In this document: positions 52,627 to 60,909 of the stretch, one piece after another
Position numbering within the stretch: the stretch's first letter is position 1
Layout: every line of letters begins with the position of its first letter
Assembly (NCBI RefSeq): GCF_020177335.1
Contig: NZ_JAIVMG010000008.1
Coordinates: 124,001-188,000 of the forward strand
Direction: 5' to 3'
DNA from: Stappia indica
GTDB lineage: Bacteria; Pseudomonadota; Alphaproteobacteria; Rhizobiales; Stappiaceae
DNA length: 64,000 nucleotides
Translations under genes and position numbers: made by a program
Notes under the pieces: generated by a model
Seen by the model: only the letters and a program-made list of their open reading frames with translations
Database searches by the model: none
Told to the model about the DNA's origin: nothing

Positions 52627-52663
52627 AAGGGCCCGCGCCGCGATGATCGCGGCGCGGGCCCTT
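52627..52663 (+). terminator. Strong hairpin after MBL hydrolase
   Basis: A perfect 17-bp inverted repeat, 52627-52643 with 52647-52663, around TGA. The arms begin AAGGGCCCGCG and end CGCGGGCCCTT. It lies 13 bases after the stop codon. It is very GC-rich with only TT following, but the size makes termination or transcript protection likely. Confidence 0.75.
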
Positions 52664-52919
52664 GCAGCGCGGCCGGACAACGCCCGGGGCATCACCAATG
52701 GCGGCCGCACACCCACGGATACGGGCGACGCAAGCTTCGACGTCGTCATCCTCGACGGATGCCGGGTGGTGAAATACGGCCGCCTCGTCGTCGGCCCGGG
52801 GCTTCAGCTCGACCGGGCCCAGGTCGAGGAGCTGGTCGAAACGCTGGGCCGCAACGGCGTCACCTCGAACTACCGTACGACCTTGCGCCCTACACCTGGG
52901 AACTGGTTCAGGGACTGAA

Positions 52920-53411
52920 GTGCGGGCGGGCCCTGTTCACCCAGCCTTCGATGCCCATCGCTGCGATGTCTATTTCGGCGATGCCTCGGCGCTCTATGCC
53001 CAGCGTCTTTTGCTCACCAATCCGGATCGCTTTGTCGTGCTGCCCGAGGTCATCTCCAAGGAACCTCTCGGTCCGGCCGTGCGCCAGGGCGATGAACAGT
53101 GGTTCAAGATCATGCGCTGGACGCTCTTCGCGCTGATCGAGGGGGAGGAAATGGGGATCACCGAAAAGAACGCGGCCACTCTCAGTGAAAACGGGACTGC
53201 CTCCCAGAAGCGCTTCCTCGGCGTCGGGAGCGGCGCGAGCACGACGATGGGCCTCGATCCCAAGTGGACCTACCGGGTGCTGTCGACAGTCGGCAACTAC
53301 GGCGAGATCTTCGAACGTCACCTCGGCAAGGAAAGCCCCTTGAAGATTGATCGCGGCCTCAACCGGGTGTGGAGCAACGGCGGTCTGATGTACGCACCGC
53401 CAGCGCGATGA
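52920..53411 (+). pseudogene. Truncated amino-acid ABC transporter binding protein (AapJ-like) remnant
   Basis: The 3' part of an AapJ-like general L-amino-acid binding protein. From about 52947 the frame reads FDAHRCDVYFGDASALYAQR and then LLLTNPDRFVVLPEVISKEPLGPAVRQGDEQWFKIM, later WTYRVLSTVGNYGEIFERH and KSPL-type ESPLKIDRGLNRVWSNGGLMYAPPAR, the normal C terminus of this family. The first half, including the signal peptide, is missing. The protein would not be exported or bind ligand. It marks a deletion or recombination junction near the right end of the atypical block. Confidence 0.8.
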
Positions 53412-53538
53412 AACCCCGTCGTCGTGGGGCTTGCTCCACGGCGCTCAGGCCACGCAGGCGGCCTCTCGCCAAGATCGGTTTGCATCCGGGCGCCGGGCCG
53501 GGTAAGCGGTCGGAGCGGATGTCTCTCAAGGTTGAATC

Positions 53539-54294
53539 ATGCTGTCCTGGATGGTGATTGTCGCAGCCGGCTTTCTGGCGGGCTGTCTGAATGCGCTTGC
53601 GGGCGGCGGAACCTTTCTGACCTTTCCAGCGCTGGTCTGGTTCGGTCTGCCGCCGGTGATGGCCAATGCGACGGCGACGGTCGCCGCCCTGCCGGGCTAC
53701 ATCGGCGCGGCCCATGCCTTTCGCGCCAGCTTGCGCGCCGAAGGGGCGCTGGGCCTGCGGGCCTATCTGCTGGTGGCCGCACTCGGCGGGGTCATCGGTG
53801 CGCTTCTGCTGCTCGTCACGCCATCGTCGGTGTTCTCCGGCATCGTCCCCTGGATGCTGCTTTTGGCCACCGTGCTGTTCGCCGCCGGGCCGCGCCTTGT
53901 CGTCATCCTGCGGCGCGGCGACAGGCCAGGGCCGGGGCGGGCGGCGACCCTGATGGCGATGCTGGCCGTTTGCATCTACGGCGGGTATTTCAACGGCGGC
54001 CTCGGCATCCTGTTGCTTGCTGCCTTCGGTCTCGTCGGCTTTCACGACCTCAACGGCATGAACGGGCTGAAGAACCTCTTGTCGGCGATCCTGTCGCTGC
54101 TGTCGGTGATGACCTTCGCCATCGGCGGCATCGTCTCCTGGCCCGAAGCGCTGGTGATGTCGGTGGCGGCGCTCACCGGCGGCTATGCGGGCGCCTGGGC
54201 GGCGCGCCACTGGCTGTCACCGGCAGCCATTCGCTGGTTCGTCATTTTCGTCGGCGTGGTGATGACGGCCCTGTTCTTCTGGAAGGGCGCGTAA
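53539..54294 (+). CDS. TauE/SafE family sulfite/anion exporter
   Basis: A 251-residue membrane protein with eight predicted helices, of the TauE/SafE family that exports sulfite, sulfoacetate or other organosulfur anions. The N-terminal repeat has FLAGCLNALAGGGTFLTFPALVWFGLPPVMANATATVA; the second repeat has YGGYFNGGLGILLLAAFGLVGFHDLNGMNGLKN. Both are diagnostic glycine/asparagine-rich motifs. The ribosome site is weak (AAGG). High-GC codon use matches the core genome rather than the island. It could dispose of sulfite from the persulfide dioxygenase, but this is inferred from proximity. Confidence 0.88.
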   Translation: MLSWMVIVAAGFLAGCLNALAGGGTFLTFPALVWFGLPPVMANATATVAALPGYIGAAHAFRASLRAEGALGLRAYLLVAALGGVIGALLLLVTPSSVFSGIVPWMLLLATVLFAAGPRLVVILRRGDRPGPGRAATLMAMLAVCIYGGYFNGGLGILLLAAFGLVGFHDLNGMNGLKNLLSAILSLLSVMTFAIGGIVSWPEALVMSVAALTGGYAGAWAARHWLSPAAIRWFVIFVGVVMTALFFWKGA

Positions 54295-54299
54295 CGCGC

Positions 54300-54875
54300 C
54301 TATCGGTCGTCTGCATTCTGGCGGCGCGCCAACCGCACCTCCAGCAGCGTCGCGCCGGCCTCAAGCTCAAGGCGGCCTGAGCCGAAGAGCGCTGTCGCGC
54401 CCGCCGGAACCGCCTTGCCATCGAGACGCGCCGTTCCCGTCGTCACATGGATCATCCGCTGGATGCCGGCACGCGCCGGGTAGGCGAGCTCCAGCGCGCC
54501 ATGCAGCGGGGTGACGCGGGCGTCGATAGCTCTCTCGCGAAAGATCAGGTTGAAATTGTGCACTGGCCCGTTCGGTAGCCGTCCCATGATGGGGCGCGTG
54601 CCGGAAAAGGCCACAGGCTCCAGCGGTCTTGCCTGAAGCGTTTCCTGCGGGGCTTCCAGCGTCATGCCATCGCCTGCCACCACGGTCAGGATGCGGGACA
54701 TGGCGGGAAACTCCGAGAACGGCCCCTCCCGGTCCACATCCGCCAGGCTGAGCCGCCACAAGACGCCTTCCGCATCGCTGTCCGCCGCAATTTCCCGGGT
54801 GATGCCGCCGCCATTGACCCAGGCGACCGGGCGCAGGGCTTCGGCCAGGATGATGCGGAGCGGGGCGTCGGTCAT
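54300..54875 (-). CDS. HutD/Ves family protein
   Basis: A 191-residue cupin-fold protein of the HutD/Ves family. It starts with LAEALRPVAWVNGGGITREIAA, a family signature, then WRLSLADVDREGPFSEFPAMSRILTVVAGDGMTL, and VHNFNLIFRERAID in the middle. HutD is found with histidine-utilisation genes, where it may limit flux; Ves is linked to cold response. No hut gene is adjacent, so its role here is unclear. Convergent with the TauE-like gene. Confidence 0.85.
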   Translation of the reverse strand: MTDAPLRIILAEALRPVAWVNGGGITREIAADSDAEGVLWRLSLADVDREGPFSEFPAMSRILTVVAGDGMTLEAPQETLQARPLEPVAFSGTRPIMGRLPNGPVHNFNLIFRERAIDARVTPLHGALELAYPARAGIQRMIHVTTGTARLDGKAVPAGATALFGSGRLELEAGATLLEVRLARRQNADDR

Positions 54876-55000
54876 GAGTGGTGTCCGGTCTGGTTTGTAA
54901 TGGGCGAGAGCGCTTTGTCGCTGCGGCGTGCGGCGCTGTTATGGCCCAGCCGGCGACAAGGGATCAATTGTCGCATTGCCGATGATGGCAAGATGTATAT

Positions 55001-55020
55001 GTTAGTGAGTGCTTACTAAC
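55001..55020. promoter_or_regulatory. TetR operator upstream of exporter operon
   Basis: GTTAGTGAGT-GCTTACTAAC is an imperfect 20-bp palindrome, with 8 of 10 positions symmetric, 12 bp before the TetR gene start. It is the usual place for a self-repressing TetR operator. Confidence 0.7.
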
Positions 55021-55032
55021 TTGAGGCGGCAA

Positions 55033-55662
55033 ATGACCATTCGCAAGCCTGCGGAACAGCGCAAGACGGAGATCATCGACGCGGCGCTTGGTCTGGCCGA
55101 CGCGCTCGGGCCGGACCGGCTGACCACCGAGGCGATCGCCGAAAAGGTCGGACTGACCCAGCCGGGCATCTTCCGTCATTTCCCCACCAAGCAGGCGATC
55201 TGGGTCGGGGTGGCGGAGCGGATCGCGCAGCTCATGGGCGAGGGCTGGCAGGCGGCGCTTGCGAACCGGGAGGATCCGGCGGGGCGGCTGGAGGCGCTGG
55301 TGCTGACCCAATTCCGCATCATCCAGACGACGCCAGCCATTCCGGCAATCCTGTTTTCCCGCGAGCTGCACGCGGAAAACGACATGTTGCGCCAGACCTT
55401 CCTGGGGCTGATGCGCAAGTTCCAGACGGCCCTCACGGCGGAGTTTCAGCGCGGCCAGGCCAGCGGGCGTTTCCGCCCCGACCTTGAGGCTGGCGATGCC
55501 GCGTTGATGCTGATCGGTCTCATTCAGGGAGTGGCCATCCGCTGGTCGCTGGGGGGGCGGACCCGGCCGCTGGCCGAGGAGGGCGGGCGGCTGCTCGCGG
55601 CCCACCTGCGCCTGTTTGCGGCTGGCGCGTTGGACATGTTGAATACGGAGACGATGGAATGA
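55033..55662 (+). CDS. TetR family transcriptional regulator
   Basis: A 209-residue regulator. The N-terminal HTH is RKTEIIDAALGLADALGPDRLTTEAIAEKVGLTQPGIFRHFPTKQAIW. The C-terminal domain (about 60-205) is all helical and would bind an effector. The start at 55033 follows GAGG; a start at 55009 would cover the operator. The stop overlaps the next gene by 4 bp (ATGA), so it is first in the exporter operon and probably represses it and itself. Confidence 0.92.
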   Translation: MTIRKPAEQRKTEIIDAALGLADALGPDRLTTEAIAEKVGLTQPGIFRHFPTKQAIWVGVAERIAQLMGEGWQAALANREDPAGRLEALVLTQFRIIQTTPAIPAILFSRELHAENDMLRQTFLGLMRKFQTALTAEFQRGQASGRFRPDLEAGDAALMLIGLIQGVAIRWSLGGRTRPLAEEGGRLLAAHLRLFAAGALDMLNTETME

Positions 55663-56822
55663 CCAAGCGACGGGTTTCCACCCTGATCGGCGTGCTGCTG
55701 CTGGCCGGGCTGGTGACGGGGGCGTATCTGTTCGTCCAGCACCGGCCGCTGTCCGTGCCGGTGGTGGCGCAGGAAACGGATGTCGACATTCGCGTCTTCG
55801 GACTGGGCACGGTCGAGGCGCGGGTGGTGTCCGAGATTGGCTTTGAGGTCAGCGCCGCCCTGACCGAGCTGCGCGCCGACCATGGCGATGCGGTGTCAAA
55901 GGGCGCTGTCCTGGCTCGGCTGCAGGACAGCGAGCAGCAGGCGCGGGTTCGGCGGGCGGAAGCAGCGGTGCTGGCGGCCTCTGTCACCATTCGCAAGGCC
56001 GAGGCCAATGTGGATCGCGCCCGTTCGGTTCTGGAGCAGACCCGGCAGGTGAACCAGCGCCGCAAGGCGCTGGTCGGCAGCAATGTGGTCTCGCAGCAAC
56101 AGGCCGATGAAAGCCAGCGCGATGAGGAGGTGGCGGCGGCGGAGCTGTCGGTGGCCCGCAGCGAGGTCGAGGTGGCCAAGGCGCAGTTGGCCGATGCGGA
56201 GGCGGCGCTCTCCTATGAACGGACGGTGCTTGGCCAGCATACGCTGACCGCCCCCTTCGATGCGGTGATCGTCCGGCGCCACCGCGAGCCCGGTGCCGTC
56301 GTGCGCGAAGGCGAGGCGATCTTCACCCTGATGGCGCCGGAGACCGTGTGGACGCTCGCCTATGTGGATGAAGCGCGCGCCGGTGCCATTGAGCTCGGCC
56401 AGCCGGCGGAGGTGCGCTTGCGCTCCCTGCCTCATGATGTCTTCCCGGCAAAGGTGGCGCGGATCGGCATCGAAAGCGACCGGGTCAACGAGGAGCGCCG
56501 GGTCTGGGTCAGTTGCCAGCAATGCCCGCCGCGCGCCTTTCTCGGCGAACAGGCGGAAGTGCGCATCACCGTTGCCCGGCTGGAGAGTGCGCTGATGGTG
56601 CCGGAGGCGGCGGTGGCCGGGTTCGATGGCCACACCGGCCGGGTCTGGACCGTGGAGGACGGCCGGTTTCAGCGCCGGGCGCTGGTCTTCGGCCACCGCA
56701 GCGAGGATGCCCGGCTTGAGGTAACCGGCGGTCTGCCGGAGGGCGCGCGCATCGTCAGCGGCACCGTGCCGGGGCTGCGCGAAGGCCGCCTGGCCCGGGT
56801 GAGCGATGGGGCCGCGCCATGA
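55659..56822 (+). CDS. HlyD-type periplasmic adaptor (membrane fusion protein)
   Basis: A 387-residue adaptor with an N-terminal membrane anchor (STLIGVLLLAGLVTGAYLFV). The lipoyl half (VSEIGFEVSAALTELRADHGDAVSKGAVLARL) comes first, then a long helical hairpin (about 85-190) rich in Ala/Glu/Arg, the second lipoyl half (APFDAVIVRRHREPGAVVREGEAIFTL) and a beta-barrel region. It links an inner-membrane ABC transporter to an outer-membrane channel. The order adaptor, permease, ATPase matches DevBCA and MacAB-like systems. It overlaps the permease start (ATGA). Confidence 0.9.
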   Translation: MTKRRVSTLIGVLLLAGLVTGAYLFVQHRPLSVPVVAQETDVDIRVFGLGTVEARVVSEIGFEVSAALTELRADHGDAVSKGAVLARLQDSEQQARVRRAEAAVLAASVTIRKAEANVDRARSVLEQTRQVNQRRKALVGSNVVSQQQADESQRDEEVAAAELSVARSEVEVAKAQLADAEAALSYERTVLGQHTLTAPFDAVIVRRHREPGAVVREGEAIFTLMAPETVWTLAYVDEARAGAIELGQPAEVRLRSLPHDVFPAKVARIGIESDRVNEERRVWVSCQQCPPRAFLGEQAEVRITVARLESALMVPEAAVAGFDGHTGRVWTVEDGRFQRRALVFGHRSEDARLEVTGGLPEGARIVSGTVPGLREGRLARVSDGAAP

Positions 56823-57952
56823 ACCTTGCCTATCGGGATGTGCGCCACAACCTGTTCCGCTTCCTCCTGACCTGCTTCGGCCTCAGCCTGCTGATGGCCG
56901 TGGTGCTGTCGATGATCGGCATCTACAACGGCTTGGTGGTCGATGCCCTGACCATCGCCCGCGCCCCTGGCGCCGATGTCTGGGTGGTGGAGGAGGGCAC
57001 GCGCGGCCCCTTCGCCGAGGCCTCGCGCATTCCCGCCGACACCCGCGAATCGGTCGCCCGGCTGCATGGGGTGACGGCGGCGGGCAGCGTCACATATCAG
57101 ACGGCGGAGGCCGACTTCGCTGGCGGCAAGCTGCGGCTCTATGTGGTCGGCCACGAGCCGGGACGGCCGGGCGCGCCGAAGGATCTGGTCGCCGGCCGGC
57201 CGATTGCCCGCAGCCACTATGAACTGGTGGCCGATACCCGCACGAAGCTGGAACTGGGTGATCGGCTGCGGTTGGGGCGCAATTCCTTCCAGGTGGTCGG
57301 GCTCGTCCGGAACCATGTCAATTCAGGCGGCGATCCGGCGGTCTACATCACCTTGAGCGACGCCCAGACCCTGCAATTCGAGCTGGCGCCGCCGGCCGCG
57401 CGGTTGAGGATCGCCCGGGGCGGATCGGTGGAAGGCACCGACACGGTCAACGCGGTGATCGCCCGGGTGGATCCCAACATCTCCGCCGATGCGGTTGCCG
57501 ACACTGTGCGCCGCTGGAAGCATCTGGCGGCAATGAGCCAGGCGGGGCAGGAAAACCTTCTCACCCGCTCGGTGGTGGATCGCGCCCGGCGGCAGATCGG
57601 CCTGTTCATGGCGATTCTGCTGACCGTCTCGGCGGTGGTGATTGCCCTCATCATCTACACCATGACCATGGAAAAGCTGAAGCAGATCGCGACTTTGAAG
57701 CTGATCGGCGCGCCGGACCGCACCATCGTCGGTCTGATCGTCCAGCAGGCGCTGGCGCTGGGCGGCATCGGCTGGGCCTTCGGCCTCGGCGTCGTCATGT
57801 TGGTCAAGGATTACTTCCCGCGCCGGGTGGTGCTGGAGCCGGAGAACGCGCTTGTGCTCGCCGGGATCATCGCCGCCGTCTGCATTCTGGCCAGCGGTCT
57901 GGGCGTGCGCGCGGCGCTGAAGATCGATCCGGCAACGGCATTGGGGGGCTGA
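56819..57952 (+). CDS. FtsX/DevC-type ABC transporter permease
   Basis: A 377-residue permease. One helix lies near the N terminus (FRFLLTCFGLSLLMAVVLSMIG), a large periplasmic domain fills about 45-260, and three helices form the C-terminal FtsX domain (LFMAILLTVSAVVIALIIYTM, a helix near 310, and LAGIIAAVCILASGLGVRAAL). TLKLIGAPDRTIVGLIVQQALALGG is the conserved coupling loop. This is the DevC/MacB-type mechanotransmission fold, here separate from its ATPase. It would drive substrate extrusion across the envelope, or lipid or peptide removal. Overlaps the adaptor gene by 4 bp. Confidence 0.9.
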   Translation: MNLAYRDVRHNLFRFLLTCFGLSLLMAVVLSMIGIYNGLVVDALTIARAPGADVWVVEEGTRGPFAEASRIPADTRESVARLHGVTAAGSVTYQTAEADFAGGKLRLYVVGHEPGRPGAPKDLVAGRPIARSHYELVADTRTKLELGDRLRLGRNSFQVVGLVRNHVNSGGDPAVYITLSDAQTLQFELAPPAARLRIARGGSVEGTDTVNAVIARVDPNISADAVADTVRRWKHLAAMSQAGQENLLTRSVVDRARRQIGLFMAILLTVSAVVIALIIYTMTMEKLKQIATLKLIGAPDRTIVGLIVQQALALGGIGWAFGLGVVMLVKDYFPRRVVLEPENALVLAGIIAAVCILASGLGVRAALKIDPATALGG

Positions 57953-57956
57953 GCCC

Positions 57957-58682
57957 ATGAGCACGCGCGACCGCAAGGTTCTGATTGAGATCGACGGGGT
58001 GTCGAAGCATTTCGGCGAAGGCGACACCCGGGTTGATGCCCTGCGCCAGGTGAGCCTCGACATTCGCTCCGGCGAGGTGGTGGCGCTGCTGGGCCCGTCG
58101 GGTTCGGGCAAGACCACGCTGCTCAATGTCATCGGCTGCATTGTCGAGCCGGCGGCCGGCCGCCTCACCATTGATGGCGAGGACGTCTACAACGGGCGCT
58201 GGCTGCGCGGTGACCTGCGCCGCCTGCGCCTCGACAAGATCGGCTTCATCTTCCAGTTTCACAACCTGCTGCCGTTTCTCGACACCACCGACAATGTGGC
58301 GCTGGTGCTGGAGCTGGCCGGCAAGACCCGCCGGCAGGCGCGCGAGCGGGCGGTGGAGCTGCTGGAATATCTGGAGATCGGCCACCGCCGCGATGCCATG
58401 CCGGCGCAGCTTTCCGGCGGCGAGGCCCAGCGGGTGGCGATTGCCCGGGCGCTGGCCAACAATCCGCGCATCATCCTGGCCGACGAGCCGACTGCCGCGC
58501 TCGATTCCAAGCGGGCGGGCATCGTCATGGATCTCTTGCGCAAGCTCGCCGCCGAACAGGACGCCTGCATCATTGCCGTTACCCATGACGAGAAGATCTT
58601 CGACCGGTTCGACCACATCTTCCACCTGCGCGACGGCCGGCTCAATGGCAATGGCGGCGAGGACGGCGCGGCGACAGGCTAG
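57957..58682 (+). CDS. ABC transporter ATP-binding protein (LolD/DevA type)
   Basis: A 241-residue ATPase. Walker A is GPSGSGKTTLLNVIG near residue 46, the Q-loop FIFQFHNLLP near 95, the signature LSGGEAQRVAIARALANNP near 145, Walker B IILADEPTAALD near 167 and the H-loop VTHDEK near 200. It belongs to the MacB/LolD/DevA group that partners with FtsX-like permeases. It starts four bases after the permease gene. The substrate of the system is unknown. Confidence 0.93.
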   Translation: MSTRDRKVLIEIDGVSKHFGEGDTRVDALRQVSLDIRSGEVVALLGPSGSGKTTLLNVIGCIVEPAAGRLTIDGEDVYNGRWLRGDLRRLRLDKIGFIFQFHNLLPFLDTTDNVALVLELAGKTRRQARERAVELLEYLEIGHRRDAMPAQLSGGEAQRVAIARALANNPRIILADEPTAALDSKRAGIVMDLLRKLAAEQDACIIAVTHDEKIFDRFDHIFHLRDGRLNGNGGEDGAATG

Positions 58683-58704
58683 CGACAAAACGGAGGCTGC
58701 GGCG

Positions 58705-59121
58705 ATGACGACGGGAGCGAGTCCGGTTCCAGGGGGCGAGGCAGGCAAACGGCGCTGGCAACGGGGGACTGCGGCAGCGGCGATCCTGTTCGGCGGGGTG
58801 ACTGTGCTCGCTGGCGGGCGGGTGCTCTTCGGCGGTGCCGAAGCCCGGGCGGCGGCGGGCGATATCGTGCCCTTCGTGCTCTGGTTCAACTTTCTCGCCG
58901 GTTTTGCCTATGCGGCCGCCGGGGTGGGGCTGTGGCGCGGTCGCCGCTGGGCGGTGCGGCTGTCATGGGTGATCCTCGCCGCCACCCTTGCGGTTTTCGC
59001 AGGCTTTGCCGGGCATATCCTGATGGGCGGGGCGTTCGAGGCGCGCACGCTTGGGGCAATGACGGTCCGAACCCTGGTCTGGGCCGGCATCGTCTGGACC
59101 TTCCGCCCCATCCGAGGGTGA
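58705..59121 (+). CDS. Hypothetical four-helix membrane protein
   Basis: A 138-residue protein with four hydrophobic helices near residues 22-42, 53-75, 83-105 and 112-132. GGAGG lies upstream of the ATG. It starts 22 bp after the ATPase gene, and co-transcription with the exporter operon is likely. I recognise no family. A possible accessory subunit or inhibitor of the exporter. Confidence 0.7.
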   Translation: MTTGASPVPGGEAGKRRWQRGTAAAAILFGGVTVLAGGRVLFGGAEARAAAGDIVPFVLWFNFLAGFAYAAAGVGLWRGRRWAVRLSWVILAATLAVFAGFAGHILMGGAFEARTLGAMTVRTLVWAGIVWTFRPIRG

Positions 59122-59151
59122 CGAGTGCCCGTGGGGAGGAGGGAGCATCGT

Positions 59152-60051
59152 TCAGCTCGCCATGCCGGCCGAAATCCTGGGGATGGCGAAATCGAGGAAT
59201 GCGCGCAGTTTCTGCGGGATCAAGGCGCGCGGCTCATAGAGAAGATGGACCGGCCATGGCTCGGGTTCGAACGCCTCCAGGAGAGGCACGAGCTGTCCGG
59301 CCTTGATCGCGGCGGCTGCCTGGTAGGACAGAACCCGCGTGAAACCGAGCCCGTCGATGGCCGCGTCGATGGCCGCTTCCGCCGTGTTCACGATCAGGCG
59401 CGAATGCACTGAGACCGCCTTTTCGTCGCGGCCGGATCCGAACCGCCAGGTCTGCGGGGACATCAGGCTCTGAAAGGTGATGCCGTCGAGGGGCTCCAGA
59501 TCGCCGGGCACCTGTGGCATCTCCCGGTCCTTGAGGTAGGAGGGGCTGGCGCAGACGATCCGGCGCACCTCGCCCACCTTGCGGGCAATGAACATGCTGT
59601 CGGCAAGAGGACCGATGCGTATGGCCAGATCGAGATGCTCCTCGTGGAGGTTCACGGGACGGTCGGTCAGCTCCAGCCGCACGTCGATATCCGGAAAGGC
59701 CGTCAGAAACGCGGTCACCGAAGGCAGCACATGCAGCCGGCCGAAGACGATGGGGGCCGTCATCGTCAGTGTTCCGCGCGGCGCGGTGAACTCGCCGGAA
59801 GCATTGCGTTCGGCTTCCGAAACGTCTTCCAGGATCCGGCGGCAGGCCGCGACATAGCTCCGGCCGGTGTCCGTGAGCGTGAGGCCCCGCGGAGAGCGCA
59901 GCAACAGCTCGGCCCCGAGCTTCTCCTCCAGTTCGGAAATCCGGCGGCTGACGGTGGCGATCGGCATGCGCAACGCTCGCGCGCCGGCCGTCAGGCTGCC
60001 TTCCTCCACCACGCGCACGAAGATGGCCATGGTTCCAAGACGGTCGGTCAT
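59152..60051 (-). CDS. LysR family transcriptional regulator
   Basis: A 299-residue LysR regulator. HTH: MAIFVRVVEEGSLTAGARALRMPIATVSRRISELEEKLG. The effector domain has FPDIDVRLELTDRPVNLHEEHLDLAIRIGPL, the form of the CrgA/YafC-like subgroup, which often controls quinone, oxidant or GST genes. It diverges from the CMD-like gene at 60155, and two repeated 15-bp sites lie in the gap. It is a probable activator or repressor of the CMD, GST and PNPOx-like genes. Confidence 0.92.
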   Translation of the reverse strand: MTDRLGTMAIFVRVVEEGSLTAGARALRMPIATVSRRISELEEKLGAELLLRSPRGLTLTDTGRSYVAACRRILEDVSEAERNASGEFTAPRGTLTMTAPIVFGRLHVLPSVTAFLTAFPDIDVRLELTDRPVNLHEEHLDLAIRIGPLADSMFIARKVGEVRRIVCASPSYLKDREMPQVPGDLEPLDGITFQSLMSPQTWRFGSGRDEKAVSVHSRLIVNTAEAAIDAAIDGLGFTRVLSYQAAAAIKAGQLVPLLEAFEPEPWPVHLLYEPRALIPQKLRAFLDFAIPRISAGMAS

Positions 60052-60056
60052 GAAAT

Positions 60057-60114
60057 TTCCAATTTATGGAAGGGGTGTTTTCAATCTTATGATCTACTGC
60101 CAATCAATGGAAGG
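60057..60114. promoter_or_regulatory. Two repeated LysR-type sites
   Basis: CCAATTTATGGAAGG (60059-60073) and CCAATCAATGGAAGG (60100-60114) match at 13 of 15 positions, 41 bp apart. The first is centred on the palindrome TTCCA-N5-TGGAA. This pairing of recognition and activation sites is usual for LysR proteins between divergent genes. Confidence 0.65.
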
Positions 60115-60154
60115 ATCTAGATCTGGCTCATACAGCAAGCAAAGGAGCTTTCAC

Positions 60155-60709
60155 ATGTCTCGCATCTCTTATCCCGCCAGCATTGCCGACGCACCCGAAG
60201 CCTCGCAGCCCCTGCTGCAGGCCGTCGAGAAGCAGTTGGGCTCCGTCCCGAACCTGTTTCGCCTGGTCAGCATCAGCCCGGCCGCGCTGGAAGGGTATCT
60301 CGGCCTGTCCGGCGCTCTCGGCAAAGGTCGTCTGCCGGCGGCCACCCGTGAGCGCGTGGCACTGGCCGTGGCACAGATCAACGGCTGCGACTATTGCCTT
60401 TCGGCTCATACTTACCTGGGCAAGAATCTCGCCAAGCTCGACGCGGCCGAAATCGCGGCCAACCGTGCCGGCCGCTCGAACGATGCTAAGGCGGATGCGG
60501 CGGTCCGGTTCGCCGCCAAGCTGACCCATGCGCGTGGTCGTGTCGATGCCGAGGAACTGCGGGCGGTTCGCGATGCCGGCTATGACGACGGCCAGATCGT
60601 CGAGATCGTGCAGCATGTCGCGCTGAACACCTGGACCAACTACATGAACGAGCTGGCCCAGACCGAAATCGATTTCCCCGTGGTCGAGGCCGGCGAGCGC
60701 GCCGCCTGA
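60155..60709 (+). CDS. Carboxymuconolactone decarboxylase family protein
   Basis: A 184-residue CMD-domain protein of the longer peroxidase-related type. The active-site segment is RERVALAVAQINGCDYCLSAHTYLG near residue 75, with CxxC and His. The C-terminal half (about 110-184) is helical, with QHVALNTWTNYMNELAQTEIDFPVVEAG typical of this subgroup. AAAGGAG precedes the start. Divergent from a LysR gene and followed by a GST gene, it probably serves oxidant or electrophile defence. Confidence 0.88.
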   Translation: MSRISYPASIADAPEASQPLLQAVEKQLGSVPNLFRLVSISPAALEGYLGLSGALGKGRLPAATRERVALAVAQINGCDYCLSAHTYLGKNLAKLDAAEIAANRAGRSNDAKADAAVRFAAKLTHARGRVDAEELRAVRDAGYDDGQIVEIVQHVALNTWTNYMNELAQTEIDFPVVEAGERAA

Positions 60710-60719
60710 TCTGCGCAAG

Positions 60720-60751
60720 CGGCCGGGCCGGCTGCGGTCTGGCCGTTTTCT
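60720..60751 (+). terminator. Terminator after CMD gene
   Basis: CGGCC at 60720 pairs with GGCCG ending at 60745, with additional GC pairing inside, followed by TTTTC. It lies 10 bases after the CMD stop. Confidence 0.55.
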
Positions 60752-60909
60752 TCGTTCACGCAAGACCGTCCCAGTGGGAAAAGGTCCCCTGACATGCAGG
60801 CGATGCCCATCCGCGCGGACACGTATAAGTTTCCTTGGCCAATGCGCCGCAGGCCTGGCCCGTATCAGGGCCTTGCGACTTCTACTTTTGATCCCGGGAG
60901 GACATGTCC

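Noticed and set aside
52643-52918. 91-codon ORF after the MBL hydrolase
   Set aside because: Its ATG lies inside the 17-bp terminator hairpin and the product matches nothing I know; probably chance or a remnant.
53412-53538. Repeat of the tRNA-Ser 3' end as an attachment site at the right edge of the block
   Set aside because: I compared the sequence near the aapJ remnant with the tRNA 3' region and found no matching stretch.
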